Below, one piece after another: positions 18,247 to 24,939 of a stretch of 38,364 bases of DNA. Each line of letters begins with the position of its first letter. Positions within the stretch are counted from its first letter, which is position 1. The notes beneath the pieces are model-generated. The model had not been told where the DNA came from. It worked only from the letters and a program-made list of their open reading frames with translations, and searched no databases. Where the stretch lies: the NCBI GenBank assembly GCA_023415305.1, contig JAEZKZ010000120.1, forward strand, positions 1-38,364, read 5' to 3'. The position numbers and the translations under genes were made by a program. This DNA is from Bacillota bacterium. GTDB lineage: Bacteria; Bacillota; Clostridia; Acetivibrionales; DSM-1351.

Positions 18247-18275
18247 ATAATATCATTCTTTATTATTTTTTCCAA
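18247..18275 (-). promoter_or_regulatory. Sigma-A type promoter of pheA
   Basis: Minus-strand TTGGAA (-35, 18275-18270), exactly 17 bases, TATTAT (-10, 18252-18247). The predicted start is near 18240, which argues against translation from the GTG at 18239. Confidence 0.6.
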
Positions 18276-18352
18276 CAGTATTAGCTGAGTTATTGCTTTT
18301 TTATTTTATATCTGTCAAAATAGTAAAAGAACAAATGTTTGGAGGCGGAATT

Positions 18353-19027
18353 ATGAGTTTTAACGGTATAACAGGAGATGCACTCAGGTTTCTCCTAGAA
18401 AATAGAATGAATAACAGCAAGGAATGGTACGACAGTCATAAAGATGAGTACAAAAGATTGGTCTACAATCCTTTCGCAGAACTTATAAACGAGCTTGCTC
18501 CTACCATGCTCACCATTGACAGTCAGCTTATAACAGTACCATCAAAGCTTATATCCAGAGTTCGCAGAGACACCCGTTTTACAAAGGATAAGACCCTCTA
18601 TCGAGACAATGTATGGCTTGTTTTTTTGAGAGACAAGTCCCTTATGTCCACAGCTCCCTGCTTCTGGTTTGAAATAGGCCAGAAAGGCTCCAGCTATGGT
18701 ATTGGCTATTATGGTGCCGAACCCTCTTCAATGGCGAACATGCGTCAAATGATAGTGGACAGGCATCCTGCCTTTGTTATGGCTCAAAAATACTATGAAT
18801 CACAGAATAAATTTGTAATCGGTGGAGAAATGTACAAAAGGAGCAAATATCCTGACCAGCCCGAGAATATAAAAACATGGGTTGACAGAAAAAATATATT
18901 CTTTGAATGTGTACAAAACAATTTTGAGCTTGCATTTTCAAAGGAGCTTCCCGAAGTGCTGAAGAAAGGCTTCAAAGAATTAAAGCCTATTTACGATTTC
19001 TTATGTGTTGTTGAATCCAGATTATAG
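18353..19027 (+). CDS. DUF2461 domain-containing protein
   Basis: A 224-residue cytoplasmic protein matching the DUF2461/TIGR02453 family throughout: F-x-G-x-T-x-x-A-L-x-F-L near the start, NSKEWYDSHKDEY, then RVRRDTRFTKDKTLYRDN and a GIGYYGAEPSSM stretch. The family is widespread and uncharacterised. The frame is open from 18293, but the ATG at 18353 follows GGAGG with seven bases spacing, so the upstream part is dropped. It is divergent from pheA and ends at a strong bidirectional terminator, so it is probably monocistronic. Confidence 0.85.
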   Translation: MSFNGITGDALRFLLENRMNNSKEWYDSHKDEYKRLVYNPFAELINELAPTMLTIDSQLITVPSKLISRVRRDTRFTKDKTLYRDNVWLVFLRDKSLMSTAPCFWFEIGQKGSSYGIGYYGAEPSSMANMRQMIVDRHPAFVMAQKYYESQNKFVIGGEMYKRSKYPDQPENIKTWVDRKNIFFECVQNNFELAFSKELPEVLKKGFKELKPIYDFLCVVESRL

Positions 19028-19132
19028 AGTGGTATATAATTCGGTAAAAAGGACGTTAATAGTCAATATTTCAGGCTGTATACGGCAACCAGTATCCTCA
19101 GACAGTAATGGTCCAATTGAATTATAAACTTA

Positions 19133-19170
19133 AAAACCCGCAGGATTAAGTAATCAATCCTGCGGGTTTT
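19133..19170. terminator. Bidirectional terminator between DUF2461 gene and rpsR
   Basis: A 15-bp stem, AAAACCCGCAGGATT (19133-19147) with AATCCTGCGGGTTTT (19156-19170), flanked by A and T runs, lies between convergent genes. It should end transcription in both directions. Confidence 0.9.
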
Positions 19171-19225
19171 CTAATGAAAATTATATTTTCTCATTGTTAG
19201 TATAAGCTTTAGGCTTTACTAATTT

Positions 19226-19519
19226 TTATTCAGCAGTGTAAGGAAGTAAAGCAATATGTCTCGCTCTCTTTACAGCAACTGTTAATTGACGTTGGTGCTT
19301 AGCACAGTTTCCTGATATTCTTCTAGGAAGAATCTTACCTCTTTCAGAAACATATTTTCTGATTTTAGCAACATCCTTATAATCTATATCAGTAGCCTTA
19401 TCAACACAGAATGAACAAACTTTTTTCTTAGCTCTTCTCATTCTCATGCCGCCTTTACCTTCGCCCTTATCATAAGAATCTCTATCGTTTCTTCTGTTAT
19501 CTCTCTTTGGTCCTGGCAT
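19226..19519 (-). CDS. rpsR: 30S ribosomal protein S18
   Basis: A 97-residue small-subunit protein that pairs with S6 on the platform. The core has KYVSERGKILPRRISGNCAKHQRQLT, the S18 signature. The CSFC and CAKH cysteines and histidine suggest the zinc-binding (C+) form. An N-terminal extension of about 27 charged residues precedes the core, as in many clostridia. AGGAGG stands upstream of the ATG. It is the last gene of rpsF-ssb-rpsR; a short GTACC/GGTAC inverted repeat lies in the gap after ssb. Confidence 0.97.
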   Translation of the reverse strand: MPGPKRDNRRNDRDSYDKGEGKGGMRMRRAKKKVCSFCVDKATDIDYKDVAKIRKYVSERGKILPRRISGNCAKHQRQLTVAVKRARHIALLPYTAE

Positions 19520-19612
19520 TTGAAAATCCTCCTTTCATGTACCCTTAATCGGTACTGATTATTATTTATGATTCGATCTATTAATTCTAATTTTACTGTT
19601 GGAGTCTTCCTA

Positions 19613-20044
19613 TTAAAACGGAAGTTCATCATCCTCATCCATTGGATAGAAGCCATCTCCTGACGACGCAGGATTATCGGAATAGGTCCTGGGTGCAGAA
19701 CTCCCTGCTCCAGCTTCTCCGCCCCTTTTGCTGTCGGCAAAATACGTCTCATCAGCTACCACCTCGGTAACGTAGTGACGCTTACCTTCATTGTCATCCC
19801 AGGTTCTGGTCTGAAGTCTTCCAACAATTGCTACCTGCATTCCTTTTGTAAAATACTTCTGACAAAATTCAGCAGTCTTGTTCCATGCTACGATGTTTAT
19901 GAAATCAGCCTGAGGCTGACCTTCCTTTGCAGTAGCACGTCTGTTTACAGCAAGGGAAAAACTTGCAACAGCAGTATTATTCCCACTGGTGTATCTCAGA
20001 ACAGGATCTTTAGTAAGTCTTCCCATTAAAACAACTTTGTTCAT
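19613..20044 (-). CDS. ssb: Single-stranded DNA-binding protein
   Basis: A 143-residue SSB with an OB-fold over about 1-105 (MNKVVLMGRLTKDPVLRYT, NIVAWNKTAEFCQKYFTKG, TRTWDDNEGKRHYVTEVV). A flexible Gly/Ser linker follows, then the acidic interaction tip DEDDELPF, intact. SSB protects single strands and recruits repair and replication proteins. The gene lies between rpsF and rpsR. The rpsF-ssb gap of 66 bases holds a small hairpin, CGTGC-TAAA-GCACG (20068-20081). Confidence 0.97.
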   Translation of the reverse strand: MNKVVLMGRLTKDPVLRYTSGNNTAVASFSLAVNRRATAKEGQPQADFINIVAWNKTAEFCQKYFTKGMQVAIVGRLQTRTWDDNEGKRHYVTEVVADETYFADSKRGGEAGAGSSAPRTYSDNPASSGDGFYPMDEDDELPF

Positions 20045-20110
20045 ACTAACCTTCCCTTTACGCGCAGCGTGCTAAAGCACGGATCACGTAGTCAAAAGTA
20101 ATAACACCAA

Positions 20111-20395
20111 TTAATCCTTAGCTATTACAATATACTTAAGAATTCCTTCAGTGATTTTGTATACTCTTTCTAATTCAGCCGGAAAACTTGGCTCAGATGA
20201 AAAATTAGCAAGCACGTAGTAACCTTCGTTCTTGTCATCTATTTCATAGGCTAACTTTCTCTTACCCCACTCATCAATGCTTTCGAGTTGAGTTGAAGTT
20301 TCGAGCAAAGTCTTGAATTTCTCAACCAGGGCTTTTGTAGCTTCCTCGCCAACCTCTGAATTGATAATAAAGATAGTTTCATACTTCTTTAACAT
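20111..20395 (-). CDS. rpsF: 30S ribosomal protein S6
   Basis: A 94-residue small-subunit protein that binds S18 and 16S rRNA. It has the family pattern KYETIFIINSEVGEE, LESIDEWGKRKLAYEIDDKNEGYYVLANF, and a short tail. The frame extends to 20434, but the ATG at 20395 has a strong GGGGAGGT seven bases upstream and begins MLKKYETIF, the expected start. It is the first gene of rpsF-ssb-rpsR. The leader carries a structured element that probably mediates S6:S18 feedback. Confidence 0.97.
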   Translation of the reverse strand: MLKKYETIFIINSEVGEEATKALVEKFKTLLETSTQLESIDEWGKRKLAYEIDDKNEGYYVLANFSSEPSFPAELERVYKITEGILKYIVIAKD

Positions 20396-20416
20396 TACGG
20401 ACACCTCCCCTCGGAC

Positions 20417-20456
20417 TTTACGGCTCTGTATCAAGAGTACAGAGCAAGGATGTAAA
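20417..20456 (-). promoter_or_regulatory. Probable S6:S18 autoregulatory leader element
   Basis: On the minus strand a lower helix TTTAC (20456-20452)/GTAAA (20421-20417) and an upper 8-bp helix GCTCTGTA (20445-20438)/TACAGAGC (20430-20423) are separated by an asymmetric internal loop with CCG on the 3' side (20423-20421). Known rpsF leaders bound by the S6:S18 complex have a stem with a bulged CCG mimicking 16S rRNA. The position, just before the rpsF ribosome binding site, fits. No covariance evidence could be tested here. Confidence 0.55.
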
Positions 20457-20498
20457 TATTTATTTTATGCAGAAAAGCTTTTCCACATACAATTTTGT

Positions 20499-20527
20499 AT
20501 TTTAACATAAATTTTTAGAACATGCAA
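20499..20527 (-). promoter_or_regulatory. Sigma-A type promoter of rpsF-ssb-rpsR
   Basis: Minus-strand TTGCAT (-35, 20527-20522), exactly 17 bases, TAAAAT (-10, 20504-20499). The start would be near 20492, giving a leader of about 95 bases that contains the S6:S18-type element. Confidence 0.65.
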
Positions 20528-20639
20528 GTCTTCTTTTCATTAGACTACCCAATTTGTGTTGGCCCTCTGTGTTGGCTCAATAACACCTTTTATTCCCAAT
20601 TAGCATAATTATATTGACTAACTTTCTAGTACTTGGTAA

Positions 20640-20684
20640 ACTATTATTAATTGATAATGATTATCATTTTCAATTAATAATAGT
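20640..20684. promoter_or_regulatory. Fur-box-like operator within a 45-bp palindrome, overlapping a promoter
   Basis: The core GATAATGATTATCATTTTC (20653-20671) matches the classical 19-bp Fur box at 17 positions. The symmetry continues outward: 20640-20684 is an inverted repeat with only one mismatched pair (20655/20669) around 20662. A possible plus-strand promoter, TTGATA (20651-20656), 17 bases, TTAATA (20674-20679), places the core between the -35 and -10. This points to iron-responsive repression of the DUF2325 gene, but the regulator (Fur or a relative) is inferred. Confidence 0.65.
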
Positions 20685-20748
20685 CGAATCTGTATGCATT
20701 AAAAAATACGCAGTACAAATATATTAATTAAAATTCACAAACTTACCA

Positions 20749-20793
20749 GGCTCACTGTAGGGAACGTGGATTTAACTGAATTTTATGTGAGCC
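20749..20793 (+). other. Inverted repeat in the leader of the DUF2325 gene
   Basis: GGCTCAC (20749-20755) and GTGAGCC (20787-20793) form a perfect 7-bp helix closing a 31-base loop, shortly before the ribosome binding site (AGGAG, 20805-20809). The rest of the 20528-20815 spacer holds only the Fur-type palindrome. I do not recognise a known riboswitch. Confidence 0.4.
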
Positions 20794-20815
20794 GGAAAGG
20801 TTATAGGAGAAAAAA

Positions 20816-21121
20816 ATGAGTATTGTTTTAGTAGGCGGACATGACAGAATGCAGGATGAATACAAAGAAATCTGTTCCAGCAGGGGGCACCGGGTGAAGG
20901 TGTACACGCAGATGCCTGCAAGATTTGATAAGGCTATAGGTAACCCTGACAGAATAGTTCTTTTTACTTCTACAGTTTCTCACAAGATGATGCTTACTGC
21001 AATGAAGGAAGCTAAAAAGAAAAACATAAGTGTAGTAAGAAGCCATAGCAGCAGTGCCTCCTCCCTTCTTGAGCTGTTGAAAAAGATTGAGAGTGAAAAG
21101 AGTGTTGCCTGTCCCTCTTAA
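20816..21121 (+). CDS. DUF2325 domain-containing protein
   Basis: A 101-residue protein matching DUF2325: it starts VLVGGHDRM, has a Rossmann-like alternation of strands and helices, the PDRIVLFTSTVSHKM strand-turn, and the late AKKKNISVVRSHSSSASSLLELL pattern. No enzyme activity is established for the family. The ATG follows AGGAG with six bases spacing. The upstream Fur-type box suggests expression under iron limitation. No terminator separates it from the structured region and HD-GYP gene downstream, so they may share a transcript. Confidence 0.8.
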   Translation: MSIVLVGGHDRMQDEYKEICSSRGHRVKVYTQMPARFDKAIGNPDRIVLFTSTVSHKMMLTAMKEAKKKNISVVRSHSSSASSLLELLKKIESEKSVACPS

Positions 21122-21128
21122 CGGGAAT

Positions 21129-21483
21129 AATAAATTATCTGAGGTATCTTGTGAGGAAAATGGCAGTAATTTATTGCGCTGTACCGTCAACCCCCAGAAG
21201 ATTGCACTGACAGTTACCGAAGGTTCCGAGACGCCGAACCCAAAATAGTCCTCCAAAGGTATCTTTCTTGGTATACCATTGGAGGACGTAATCGGATATA
21301 TATAACCATAAGGGTGAAACTGCCTGCTTTGCAGATATTGAAAGGTTATCACTCCCCTGAGAGAGCGCTGACAATGTTCACTGTCTTTGTTAAGAAACCA
21401 GGCAGGATATCAGAGACTAATCACAAAAAACAGCTTTGATTTCACCGTCCCTGCATAGACAGGGACAGCCGGAGTAACAAAGC
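21129..21483 (+). ncRNA. Candidate structured RNA or long leader upstream of the HD-GYP gene
   Basis: The 403-base gap 21122-21524 has no convincing reading frame but many strong helices: 21129-21137/21167-21175 (9 bp); GGTTC/GAACC 21222-21226/21236-21240; a hairpin 21248-21287 with an uninterrupted 9-bp base (GTCCTCCAA/TTGGAGGAC); CTGCCTG/CAGGCAG 21320-21326/21399-21405 closing a domain; a near-palindrome 21369-21384; and a two-part stem 21433-21438/21478-21483 plus GTCCCTG/CAGGGAC 21447-21453/21460-21466. It is richer in G+C than other spacers here. I could not assign it to a known riboswitch, ribozyme or housekeeping RNA. No terminator T run is seen, so it may be a leader. The plus strand is assumed from the flanking genes. 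Confidence 0.45.
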
Positions 21484-21524
21484 CTTTGGACTTTTACAAA
21501 AGATAAACCGGAGGATAAATTCTA

Positions 21525-22124
21525 ATGTTTATATTAAAACGCTTTTTTGAAAAAAGCAGACTTCATGATGTTATTGAATGTCTGACAACAGCGTTGGATG
21601 CAAAGGACCCTTACACTAGCGGACATTCAAATCGAGTGGCTAATATGACCTTTGATATTGCAAAATACATGGGGCTTAAAGGCTCAAAGCTTGAAACTAT
21701 CCATCTTGCCGCCCATTTGCACGATATCGGTAAAATAGGTATATCTGAGAATGTACTGAACAAGGTTGGGAAGCTTCTGCCCGAAGAATGGGCAGAAGTA
21801 AAGAAACATCCTGAAATCGGTTATAACATTCTCAGCAAATCACAATATATGAAGGAAGTATCTAAAATAGTACTTCACCATCACGAGCGCTGGGATGGAA
21901 AGGGATACCCCTACGGTCTGAAGAGTACCGAGATCCCCCTTGGTTCTAGAATTATCGCAGTTGCAGACTCCATTGATGCAATGACCTACGACAGGCCCTA
22001 CAGACCTGCTATGAGTTGGAAGGAATGCAAAAACGAGATAATTTTAAACCGAGGAATACAATTTGACCCCGCAGTAGTAAAAGCAATTGATTACTTAGGT
22101 GATAAGTGGAATATCAACAATTAA
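21525..22124 (+). CDS. HD-GYP domain phosphodiesterase
   Basis: A 199-residue stand-alone HD-GYP domain with no sensor or receiver domain. Metal and catalytic words are intact: H34, HD at 66-67 with HDIGKIG, H95, HHHERWDGKGYPYG (118-131, with GYP at 127-129), and ADSIDAM with D148. HD-GYP proteins hydrolyse c-di-GMP, or in some cases cGAMP. Regulation must come from expression or a partner, since no input domain is present. GGAGG lies ten bases before the ATG. The long structured region just upstream is the obvious candidate for control. Confidence 0.9.
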   Translation: MFILKRFFEKSRLHDVIECLTTALDAKDPYTSGHSNRVANMTFDIAKYMGLKGSKLETIHLAAHLHDIGKIGISENVLNKVGKLLPEEWAEVKKHPEIGYNILSKSQYMKEVSKIVLHHHERWDGKGYPYGLKSTEIPLGSRIIAVADSIDAMTYDRPYRPAMSWKECKNEIILNRGIQFDPAVVKAIDYLGDKWNINN

Positions 22125-22354
22125 TATATCAATTTTAAAGATAATTCCTTTCAAGCCTGGGAAATATATTATCCCTGATAAGTTCTTTAACTATAATTTT
22201 TTCTGTTATATTTAGTCATTTTGACCAATTATTTATTAATTAAAAGTTGTAATATTTGTATTTATTTGATAATCTATAGTCGTATAATTCTTAATAAATA
22301 AGGTAATGCAACAGTCTATTTATAACGCTGCACAGCAGTAAAATAGAGGTTACT

Positions 22355-23374
22355 ATGACTAAAAACAAGAAACATTATATCTTTTTTATTTTCTTACTAA
22401 TTACTCTTGTAATAATTACATTAACTTTCATTTTAACTCCCTATAAGAAAAATTCGGCTCCCCTCGATGATAAATTTGCTCAAAGTGTTGAAAAGCCGGA
22501 TTATCACTTCGCAGTGATAACACCCAGTTCCTACGACCCCTTCTGGAATGATGTGAAAAAAGGCGCTTTCAAGGCTGCCAGAGACTTTAATGTTGCTGTG
22601 GAGTTCAATAGTCCCAGATTCTCAAATCTGGAGGAAGAACTTCAATATTTGAATATAGCAATAGCTTCAAATCTTGACGGAATTGCTACCCACGTTCCCG
22701 ATGAAAACATGTTTACACCTGCCATTAATGATGCTATTAAAAAAAACATTCCGGTAGTTACAATAGAAAGTGATGCAAAGCACAGCGAAAGGCTTGCATA
22801 TATAGGCAATAACAACTATGAAGTGGGCAGCGTCGGAGGAAAGCTCGCTGCCGATGCCAGCGGAGGGAATGCCAAGGTCGCTGTTATACTAAATGGTTAT
22901 AGTCCGGAAGCCAGAGATGTATCCCAAAATCTCCGTATCACCGGCTTTAAGGATGCCGTGAAGGATTACAAAGGCAAGGTAGACATTGAAGCAATACGGA
23001 TTTCCGGTATGGGAATATTCAGTGCAGGTGAAATAGCTAATGAGCTGCTTACCAACAATCCTCAGATAAACACCATCTTCTGTACAAACCCCAGAGACAC
23101 TCTTGGCGTTACTCAAATGGTGGTGGATCTGAACAAAGTCGGACAGATCAAGGTAATAGGCTACGGGAGTGATCCTGAGATTCTCAGATATATAGAAAAG
23201 AACGTAATATTCGGCAGTGTTGTAAGTGACCCGCAAGATATGGGCTATAAAGCAATTCGTGCATTGGTTGAACTAAAAACTACAAAAAGGACTTCAGCCT
23301 ACGTGGGTACCGAAGTTTATGCAGTTACAAAAGCTAATGTGGGAACCCTCTCTGTTGATGATTCAAGTAAATAA
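22355..23374 (+). CDS. Membrane-anchored sugar-binding protein, probable sensor partner of the kinase (XylFII-like)
   Basis: A 339-residue type 1 periplasmic-binding-protein fold (Peripla_BP_4 type). The N-terminus has one hydrophobic segment (about 8-29) with no lipobox cysteine, so it looks like an uncleaved anchor and not a lipoprotein. The ligand-binding part starts DYHFAVITPSSYDPFWNDVKK, with DGIATHVPDENMF and NPRDTLGVTQM later. It is the first gene of an apparent operon with a YesM/LytS-like kinase and a YesN-like regulator; this arrangement is that of XylFII-LytS-YesN in C. beijerinckii, where the binding protein senses xylose and drives the kinase. The ligand here is inferred. GAGGT precedes the ATG. 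A TATAAT (22283-22288) with a poor -35 suggests an activated promoter. Confidence 0.8.
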   Translation: MTKNKKHYIFFIFLLITLVIITLTFILTPYKKNSAPLDDKFAQSVEKPDYHFAVITPSSYDPFWNDVKKGAFKAARDFNVAVEFNSPRFSNLEEELQYLNIAIASNLDGIATHVPDENMFTPAINDAIKKNIPVVTIESDAKHSERLAYIGNNNYEVGSVGGKLAADASGGNAKVAVILNGYSPEARDVSQNLRITGFKDAVKDYKGKVDIEAIRISGMGIFSAGEIANELLTNNPQINTIFCTNPRDTLGVTQMVVDLNKVGQIKVIGYGSDPEILRYIEKNVIFGSVVSDPQDMGYKAIRALVELKTTKRTSAYVGTEVYAVTKANVGTLSVDDSSK

Positions 23375-23403
23375 AATGTACATTACTTATTAAGGATTGA
23401 AAT

Positions 23404-24939
23404 ATGTTAGATTTTATCAATAGATTTTTAAGGAAAAATCAAATACGTAAAAAACTTATTCTATACTTTATGATAACCACCATTCTAATGGCCGCAGCAA
23501 GCTTTTATACATATTACAACGCAAGAATGCTGATGAATCAGATGGATTCTCTTTTTGTAAGCAACATCTCTCTTAACGAGCTGCGGGACAGTGTAACAGA
23601 TGTTCAGCAATATCTGGAAAGTTATTTGGATACAAAGCATTCTGATAGTTTCAGAAACTTTATCGGTTCGAAGAACAAACTACAGCAGCTTTCACAGAGA
23701 CTTGCGGAGACCGCCGATTATAGTGCCAACGGACTAATTCAAAGAGATATAGTAAATATGATAAATAGTTATCTTGAAATAACAGATAATGCTGTCCTGG
23801 CCAAAAGAACACGAGATATTAACAGATACACCTCCTATTATAATGATGCATACAGAGTTTTCGGTTATATTGACATGTACATTAACAAGCTTAACAATGA
23901 GCTTCTTAAGGAAAATACGCAAAAGTATCACATAGTTGCAAGCAGAATAGATCTTGTCCAAATGATAAATATTGCTATAATTCTTGGAGTCATACTTTTT
24001 AATCTTGTATTTATTATACTTACTACATATAAAACCACAAAACCTATTATTAAGCTGTCTCAGGCTGCCGACGAGATATCCCGGGGTAATTTCGACGTAC
24101 CTCAGGTTGAATTCGACACAGAGGATGAAATAAGCGTTATGGCCAGCGCCTTCAACAAAATGGCCTGCAGTATAAGGGGCCACATTGATGCCCTTGAAGA
24201 GAGGGCATTGCTGCAGAACAAATTGAAGGAGCAGGAGCTTCAAAACCTTATTATGAAAACCCACTTGAAGGAGGCTGAGCTTCAGGCTCTGCAGTCACAG
24301 ATAAATCCTCATTTCATATTCAATACCCTGAATACAGGGGCACAGATTGCAATGATGGAAGGTGCGGATAAGACCTGCTACTTTATCGAAAATGTGGCTA
24401 ATTTGTTTAGATATAATCTCAAAAAGCTAGACAGATCAGTACCTTTAAGTGAGGAGATAAATAATATCGAAACCTATATTTATATACTTAAGACACGTTT
24501 TACCGATCGAATAGAGTTTGTACAGGATATACAGGCTGAAAACCTCCAAGTTGAAGTGCCCTGCATGATATTGCAGCCCATCGTGGAGAATGCATATATA
24601 CACGGAATAGGTGATATGGAATCGGGAGGAACTATAACTCTGTCGGTGAAAAGCCGGGTATCTTATGTTGAAATTATGATATCTGATAATGGCAAAGGAA
24701 TGGATAAAAGGAAAGTCAACCAGTTACTGGGCATAGCTAATGAAGACCCTGTAGATGAACCCTGTGATACTGAGTCAAAGAAGGGTCACACAACAGGAAT
24801 TGGTATGGGGAACGTAATTAGCAGGCTTAATATTTTTTACGGTCAGGACAATATCGTGAGCATTGAAAGTGAATCCGGCAAGGGAACCTCTGTATGCCTG
24901 CGAATACCTGTGAGTATAAAGGAGAATGTATATGTATAA
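23404..24939 (+). CDS. YesM/LytS-like sensor histidine kinase
   Basis: A 511-residue membrane kinase. Two membrane segments (about 18-38 and 187-210) flank an extracytoplasmic helical sensor of about 150 residues. A HAMP domain follows (about 212-265), a coiled linker, then the His_kinase domain with SQINPHFIFNTLN; the phosphoacceptor is H303. The N box is LQPIVENAYIHG and the G boxes are DNGKGMD and GIGMGNV. The helical sensor has no sugar-binding fold of its own, which fits signalling through the binding protein encoded 29 bases upstream. The stop overlaps the response regulator start by eight bases, implying translational coupling. Confidence 0.93.
   Translation: MLDFINRFLRKNQIRKKLILYFMITTILMAAASFYTYYNARMLMNQMDSLFVSNISLNELRDSVTDVQQYLESYLDTKHSDSFRNFIGSKNKLQQLSQRLAETADYSANGLIQRDIVNMINSYLEITDNAVLAKRTRDINRYTSYYNDAYRVFGYIDMYINKLNNELLKENTQKYHIVASRIDLVQMINIAIILGVILFNLVFIILTTYKTTKPIIKLSQAADEISRGNFDVPQVEFDTEDEISVMASAFNKMACSIRGHIDALEERALLQNKLKEQELQNLIMKTHLKEAELQALQSQINPHFIFNTLNTGAQIAMMEGADKTCYFIENVANLFRYNLKKLDRSVPLSEEINNIETYIYILKTRFTDRIEFVQDIQAENLQVEVPCMILQPIVENAYIHGIGDMESGGTITLSVKSRVSYVEIMISDNGKGMDKRKVNQLLGIANEDPVDEPCDTESKKGHTTGIGMGNVISRLNIFYGQDNIVSIESESGKGTSVCLRIPVSIKENVYV

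Noticed and set aside
20749..20815. Riboswitch in the DUF2325 leader
   Set aside because: Only one helix is clear and no known aptamer core is visible. Kept as a plain inverted repeat.
20828..21352. Open frame of 174 codons on the minus strand
   Set aside because: It runs antisense through the DUF2325 gene and the palindrome-rich gap, has no family resemblance and its protein composition is irregular.
21245..21419. Group I intron-like words (TCAGAGACTA near 21410 and ATAGTCC near 21245)
   Set aside because: They resemble the conserved R and S elements that form helix P7, but S lies upstream of R, the reverse of the required order. No P or Q elements were found and no interrupted gene flanks the region.
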